Under the pieces are notes generated by a model, which worked only from the letters and a program-made list of their open reading frames with translations, was not told where the DNA came from and searched no databases. This document shows positions 7,391 through 10,280 of a DNA stretch of 10,280 nt, in pieces; position 1 is the first letter of the stretch; each line of letters begins with the position of its first letter. The position numbers were made by a program, and so were the translations under genes. Source of the stretch: an uncultured Traorella sp. (GTDB lineage: Bacteria > Bacillota_I > Bacilli_A > Erysipelotrichales > Erysipelotrichaceae); the NCBI GenBank assembly GCA_945919165.1, contig CAMEIZ010000059.1, positions 1 through 10,280 of the forward strand, written 5' to 3'.

Positions 7391-7575
7391 AACCTGATAC
7401 CTCCATTTTCAATCTGAATAAGAAAGTATAAAACATGTCTTGATTTTTTATTTTTTGATATGCCAATTGAATCAAAAAAAGCTGCTGTTTCCTTTATCAA
7501 AAAAGAAAAAGAAAGATCTCGATCATAATACTCCTTTTTTTCCTTATCATAGTGAAAAGCAACTGTAGAATTCAT
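7387..7575 (-). CDS. 62-aa unknown protein between ktrA and kdpE
   Basis: I do not recognise this protein. It is short, soluble-looking and rich in charged and aromatic residues (KEKKEYYDRD at 11-20, AAFFDSIGISKNKK at 31-44), with no long hydrophobic segment, signal peptide, metal-binding cysteine pattern or kinase motif. Evidence that it is translated is positional: its ATG overlaps the ktrA stop as ATGA, and its stop overlaps the kdpE start as ATGA, so it joins its neighbours without spare bases. There is no clear Shine-Dalgarno site before it, as expected if ribosomes re-initiate from ktrA. It occupies the place where a KdpD-type sensor kinase gene is often found, yet shows no H-box, N-box or G-box. 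It could be a small regulator, a linker ORF that carries ribosomes to kdpE (the kdpE ribosome binding site lies in its last codons), or the remnant left by loss of a kinase gene. Confidence 0.65.
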   Translation of the reverse strand: MNSTVAFHYDKEKKEYYDRDLSFSFLIKETAAFFDSIGISKNKKSRHVLYFLIQIENGGIRL

Positions 7576-8276
7576 ATTCTTATTTTATCATGTTTTATTA
7601 CGAAAAAGTATGCCAGAAAGTCTAATTTCGTAATACTTTCTGCTTTTGAAATAATCAATAAATGATCTTCGGTTTGCAGACGATAATTGGCATACGGGGT
7701 AACATCTAAACGATGATTGGAATAACGGACACCCAATACATTTACGCGAAAGCGATTGCGTACATCCAATTCCTGAAGTGTTTTCCCAACCCAGCTTTTT
7801 GGCACCATTACCTCTATAATTGAATTATCTTCATCAATATCAACCATGTCAATAATACTTTGATTCAGAAGTCCTTTTGCTGTTTCAACCCCAATTTCTT
7901 TTTCAGGACGTACAACCTTATCTACACCGACTTTTTCAAAAATCTGTTTATACACTTTGTTTTTTGCCTTTGCGACAATAAAAGGGATTCCCAACTCTTT
8001 CAGATTCAGAATACATAGCAGGCTTCCTTCCAAATTAGATCCTGTCGCAACAATTGCTACATCACAATCTCCAACACCTGCATTTTCTAAAACGTGAATA
8101 TCTGTAATATCGCCCTGAACAGCTTCATGAACAATATCCGCCATTCTAGAAACACATTCCATATCCTTATCAATCGCAATAACCTCACAGTTATAACGAG
8201 CTAGAGTTTTTGATACAGTACTTCCAAATACACCCAATCCTAATACAGCAAATTGTCTATTCTTATTTTCTTTCAT
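7572..8276 (-). CDS. ktrA: KtrA/TrkA-family potassium uptake regulatory subunit (RCK protein)
   Basis: A 234-aa cytosolic gating subunit. The RCK_N Rossmann domain (about 7-135) has FAVLGLGVFG with G13-x-G15-x-x-G18 and Asp36 at the end of strand two (VIAIDKD), the site that binds NAD(H) or ATP/ADP. The RCK_C domain follows (about 150-220, IIEVMVPKSWVGKTLQELDV onward); in related Bacillota proteins this domain binds c-di-AMP. A single RCK unit of this length is KtrA-like, unlike the two-unit TrkA of about 458 aa. The ATG at 8276 sits 1 nt after the ktrB stop with GGTGGG upstream. An in-frame ATG at 8306 would add MQMDTYWWVN, which is unlike the family start and lacks a ribosome binding site. 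After the usual end (ITKL) there is a tail of some 17 residues, FLAYFFVIKHDKIRI, longer than I expect for KtrA. Confidence 0.92.
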   Translation of the reverse strand: MKENKNRQFAVLGLGVFGSTVSKTLARYNCEVIAIDKDMECVSRMADIVHEAVQGDITDIHVLENAGVGDCDVAIVATGSNLEGSLLCILNLKELGIPFIVAKAKNKVYKQIFEKVGVDKVVRPEKEIGVETAKGLLNQSIIDMVDIDEDNSIIEVMVPKSWVGKTLQELDVRNRFRVNVLGVRYSNHRLDVTPYANYRLQTEDHLLIISKAESITKLDFLAYFFVIKHDKIRI

Positions 8277-8277
8277 A

Positions 8278-9651
8278 TTAACCCACCAATACGTGTCCAT
8301 CTGCATAATGGATCACATCACAGTGACGATCCTCCTTTACTAACGACATAATAAATGTCATAATACCAATTCTTCCAACAAGCATCAACATAATAATGAC
8401 AAGTTTTCCGCCTGTACTAAGCAAAGGCGTAATTCCTAAGCTTAAGCCCACTGTCGCCAAAGCACTTGTACACTCATAAACAATTTCCATAAATGAGAAA
8501 TTTTCAGTAATCGACAGGATGAAAATTCCTGTAAACAAAGTCAGCATATTAATTGTGATGATGGATGTAGCACGTACTATCACATCTCTTGATATATGTC
8601 GATGAAAAGCATTAGTTTGTCGTTTTCCTTTTAACATACAACCAATACAGATCAAAACAACAGCCAAAGTTGTCGTTTTAATACCACCCGCTGTTCCTCC
8701 AGGACTTCCGCCTATAAACATACATAAGATCATTAAAAGATGACTCGACATGTAAAACTGATCCATAGAAAGACTGGCAAATCCGGCAGTTCTCAGTGTA
8801 ATAGAAGTAAACAGTGAATTAACTATTTTATCTTTTATGGAAAGATTTTGCATTGTTAACAGATTATTGGCTTCCATACACCCAAACATAACAGCTGGCA
8901 CTACAATTAAAAACAATGTAGCAATCAGAACAATTTTCGTATGCAGTGAAAGCGATTCAAAAAAACGATGCAAGGTGATTTTTCTTCGAATCAGAGGTTT
9001 GATTTTATCTCTTACGTCAAACCAGACGACAAAACCAACACCACCCAAAACTATCAGCATCATCAGAATTGATAATACATATGCATCTTGTTGATAAGGA
9101 ATCAGACTGATTTCACTTAAATTATCAAAACCGGCATTACAGAAGGCTGATACAGCAATGAATATAGAATTAAATATCCCTTTTTTCAAACCATATTGCG
9201 GTATAAAGCGAACCATCAACAGAATGGCTCCTATGCTTTCGAAAAATACCACATATTTGACAATATCTCTAAGAAAATGTTTTAAATGAAAAAGATCTGT
9301 TGGATTTAATAATTCAATCAATGCTTTTTTATTTTCCATAGAAAACTTGATTTTTAAAGCAATCGCAAATACTGCAACCAGTGTCATGAGTCCAATACCG
9401 CCAACCTGCATCATGATCAAAATAATAATCTGTCCAAAAAGATTAAACTGATGCATCGTGGTAACAGTTGTCAAACCAGTAACACAAGTTGCGCTTACCG
9501 CTGTAAAAAAAGCATCCAGCGGATTCAAAAAAACGGCATTTCGATTTGAAATCGGTAATGTCAACAGAATAGCCCCAACCAAAATGACAACCATAAAACT
9601 ATTGACAATTTTTCTTGCAGTGTTTGTTTTTTTTAAGTGAAACGGCTTCAT
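8278..9651 (-). CDS. ktrB: KtrB/TrkH-family potassium channel-like uptake subunit
   Basis: A 457-aa membrane protein, a length typical of KtrB. It has four membrane-pore-membrane repeats, each with a degenerate K+ selectivity filter: TCVTGLTT (Gly59), FCNAGFDN (Gly174), LRTAGFAS (Gly290) and LATVGLSLG (Gly402). The GGSPGGTAGGIKTTT loop (314-328) and GRIGIMTF near the end are also characteristic. KtrB dimers import K+ with Na+ coupling, on top of an octameric KtrA ring that gates them. The ATG at 9651 has GGGGAG 4 nt upstream. It is the first gene of the operon, directly followed by its partner ktrA, so potassium import is the core function of the unit. All four filter glycines are present, so it should be active. 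Confidence 0.95.
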   Translation of the reverse strand: MKPFHLKKTNTARKIVNSFMVVILVGAILLTLPISNRNAVFLNPLDAFFTAVSATCVTGLTTVTTMHQFNLFGQIIILIMMQVGGIGLMTLVAVFAIALKIKFSMENKKALIELLNPTDLFHLKHFLRDIVKYVVFFESIGAILLMVRFIPQYGLKKGIFNSIFIAVSAFCNAGFDNLSEISLIPYQQDAYVLSILMMLIVLGGVGFVVWFDVRDKIKPLIRRKITLHRFFESLSLHTKIVLIATLFLIVVPAVMFGCMEANNLLTMQNLSIKDKIVNSLFTSITLRTAGFASLSMDQFYMSSHLLMILCMFIGGSPGGTAGGIKTTTLAVVLICIGCMLKGKRQTNAFHRHISRDVIVRATSIITINMLTLFTGIFILSITENFSFMEIVYECTSALATVGLSLGITPLLSTGGKLVIIMLMLVGRIGIMTFIMSLVKEDRHCDVIHYADGHVLVG

Positions 9652-9675
9652 ACTTCTCCCCTAAATCTAACAGGT

Positions 9676-9703
9676 ATTTTACACTTTTTTTATAATTTGA
9701 CAA
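9676..9703 (-). promoter_or_regulatory. Promoter of the ktr operon, with 11-bp tandem repeat in it
   Basis: Minus strand TTGTCA (9698-9703), 16-nt spacer, TAAAAT (9676-9681). Transcription would begin near 9669, giving a leader of about 18 nt that includes GGGGAG. On the plus strand the same bases read as two adjoining 11-mers, TTTTACACTTT (9677-9687) and TTTTATAATTT (9688-9698), matching at 9 of 11 positions. This T-rich layout resembles, from memory, the KdpE site of the E. coli kdp promoter. The operator reading is weak by itself in such AT-rich DNA. Confidence 0.55.
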
Positions 9704-9956
9704 ATGATCATTTAAATTGAATATCTAAACTTTTTTTCATTTGTATTCTAATATAATATCAAATTTATCTCTTTATTGAAATGATTATATATTGAATTCT
9801 CTATTTTCACAAAATATTTAAGAACTATCTTAATACTTTCTTAATACATTTTTTTCTTTTTTAACTTATTTTTAATTTTTGTTTGCAGATATCACCTTTT
9901 AAATCAAACAATTATTGCACCATCATTATTAAATATCGGGTTTATCAAACCTTTTT
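9704..9956. other. AT-rich intergenic region between divergent ktrB and ArsC/Spx-like genes
   Basis: No gene is supported here: every frame is broken by stops and base composition is roughly 80% A+T. Contents noted: a 12-bp palindrome AAATGATCATTT (9702-9713) touching the ktrB -35 box; the 11-bp-period repeats described separately; further TTAA half-sites at 9818, 9861 and 9872 (the last two also 11 bp apart); and a small GGTTT/AAACC hairpin with seven T residues at 9939-9958. A curved, upstream-activating region is plausible but not shown. Confidence 0.5.
9829..9850. repeat. Tandem 11-bp direct repeats (candidate OmpR/PhoB-class binding site)
   Basis: CTTAATACTTT (9829-9839) is followed immediately by CTTAATACATT (9840-9850), matching at 10 of 11 positions. 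Head-to-tail half-sites with an 11-bp period are typical of OmpR/PhoB-class regulators, such as the TT-A-A-C-A boxes of B. subtilis PhoP. It lies 178 bp upstream of ktrB and about 150 bp upstream of the divergent gene, so it could serve either. The KdpE-like protein encoded in this operon is one candidate; an unlinked PhoP-like regulator is another. Confidence 0.45.
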
Positions 9957-9985
9957 TTGAATTATGGTAGAAAAGATGATAGAAT
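9957..9985 (+). promoter_or_regulatory. Possible promoter of the ArsC/Spx-like gene
   Basis: TTGAAT (9957-9962), 17-nt spacer, TAGAAT (9980-9985) preceded by TG, forming an extended -10 (TGATAGAAT). Transcription would begin near 9991, only about 10 nt before the ATG, so the transcript would start at the AAGGTGAT ribosome binding site itself. That very short leader makes the call uncertain; an unseen promoter further upstream is the alternative. Confidence 0.4.
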
Positions 9986-10000
9986 GAATAAGGTGATAGT

Positions 10001-10280
10001 ATGATTTTTATTCATTACAGTAAATGTTCAACCTGTATCAAAGCAAAAAAACATTTGAATCAATACAATATAGAATTTACAGATCGTCCAATACAGGATG
10101 GTATTTCTATAGAAGAATTAGTCAAATGGATTTCTTTGTCAAATAAATCTATCGATAAGTTTTTTAACACCAACGGAAAGAGTTATCGTGAAAATCATTT
10201 TAAAGACAGACTTATCAATATGAATGAACGTGAAAAACTCGAGGCCTTGGCAAATGATGGTATGTTAATCAAGCGACCGA
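10001..10280 (+). CDS. ArsC/Spx/MgsR-family thioredoxin-fold protein (3' end outside window)
   Basis: 93 codons are visible of the 115-130 usual for the family. It begins MIFIHYSKCSTC, with CxxC at Cys9 and Cys12 at the start of the first helix. Family segments follow: FFNTNGKSYRE (55-63), FKDRLINMNEREKLEALANDGMLIKRP (last residues in view), ending at the conserved IKRP, after which the gene is cut by the right edge. Relatives are arsenate reductases, or the RNA-polymerase-binding redox regulators Spx and MgsR. The CxxC and short N-terminus fit the broad 'arsenate reductase family/Spx' group (YffB-like) and do not decide between enzyme and regulator. The C-terminal residues that would help are missing. 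The start follows AGGTGAT by 3 nt. It is transcribed away from the ktr operon. Confidence 0.88.
   Translation, partial: MIFIHYSKCSTCIKAKKHLNQYNIEFTDRPIQDGISIEELVKWISLSNKSIDKFFNTNGKSYRENHFKDRLINMNEREKLEALANDGMLIKRP

Noticed and set aside
8277..8306. Upstream ATG at 8306 as start of ktrA, overlapping ktrB by 29 nt.
   Set aside because: No ribosome binding site precedes it and the added MQMDTYWWVN does not resemble KtrA starts; the ATG at 8276 directly follows the ktrB stop.
9702..9713. 12-bp palindrome AAATGATCATTT touching the ktrB -35 box, considered as an operator.
   Set aside because: With about 80% A+T, a 12-bp palindrome is expected roughly once in two regions of this length by chance, so it is noted but not called.
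9939..9958. GGTTT-ATC-AAACC hairpin followed by seven T residues, considered as a terminator or attenuator before the ArsC/Spx-like gene.
   Set aside because: The stem is only 5 bp with a 3-nt loop and its T run overlaps the likely -35 box, so it is upstream of the expected transcript.
9652..10000. A c-di-AMP (ydaO-type) or other riboswitch upstream of ktrB.
   Set aside because: The likely start near 9669 leaves a leader of about 18 nt, too short for a riboswitch, and no GC-rich conserved core is seen in the region.

Overview
The window is low-GC Gram-positive (Bacillota) DNA. Genes are tightly packed, most starts have strong AGGAGG-type ribosome binding sites, and the AT-rich promoters follow the sigma-A pattern. 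The gene content (KtrB/KtrA-type potassium uptake, a KdpE-like regulator, a DbpA/YxiN-type RNA helicase, a DUF853/HerA-like ATPase, a MATE exporter and an ArsC/Spx-like protein) would suit a gut Erysipelotrichia/Coprobacillaceae-type organism. That placement is inferred from style, not from a marker gene. No mobile element, tRNA, rRNA, CRISPR array or phage gene was seen.

Layout. At the left edge (3-488, +) is the C-terminal part of a Cof-type HAD phosphatase. It converges on a minus-strand pair across a shared bidirectional hairpin (550-581). The pair (1985 down to 616, -) is a MarR-family regulator followed by a membrane-anchored DUF6544-like protein, driven by a near-consensus promoter (2029-2057) that carries a 14-bp repeat twice. 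Next (3510 down to 2140, -) is a MATE exporter with its own promoter and terminator.

The main feature is a six-gene minus-strand operon from 9651 down to 3687: ktrB, ktrA, a 62-codon unknown ORF, a kdpE-like response regulator, a dbpA/yxiN-like DEAD-box helicase and a DUF853/HerA-like ATPase. Every junction is a 4-bp ATGA-type overlap or a gap of 1-3 nt, and a terminator follows the last gene at 3633-3666. The unknown 62-aa protein lies directly upstream of kdpE, where many operons encode the partner sensor kinase. No KdpD and no KdpFABC are present in the window.

To the right, a 349-bp AT-rich intergenic region (9652-10000) holds divergent promoters and two sets of 11-bp-period direct repeats, of the kind OmpR/PhoB-class regulators bind. 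It separates the operon from a divergent ArsC/Spx-family gene cut by the right edge (10001 onward, +).

Working model (inference): the KdpE-like protein regulates potassium uptake through its own operon promoter, linking potassium uptake to an rRNA helicase and a DNA-translocase-like ATPase. The 62-aa ORF is the least explained part of the window.
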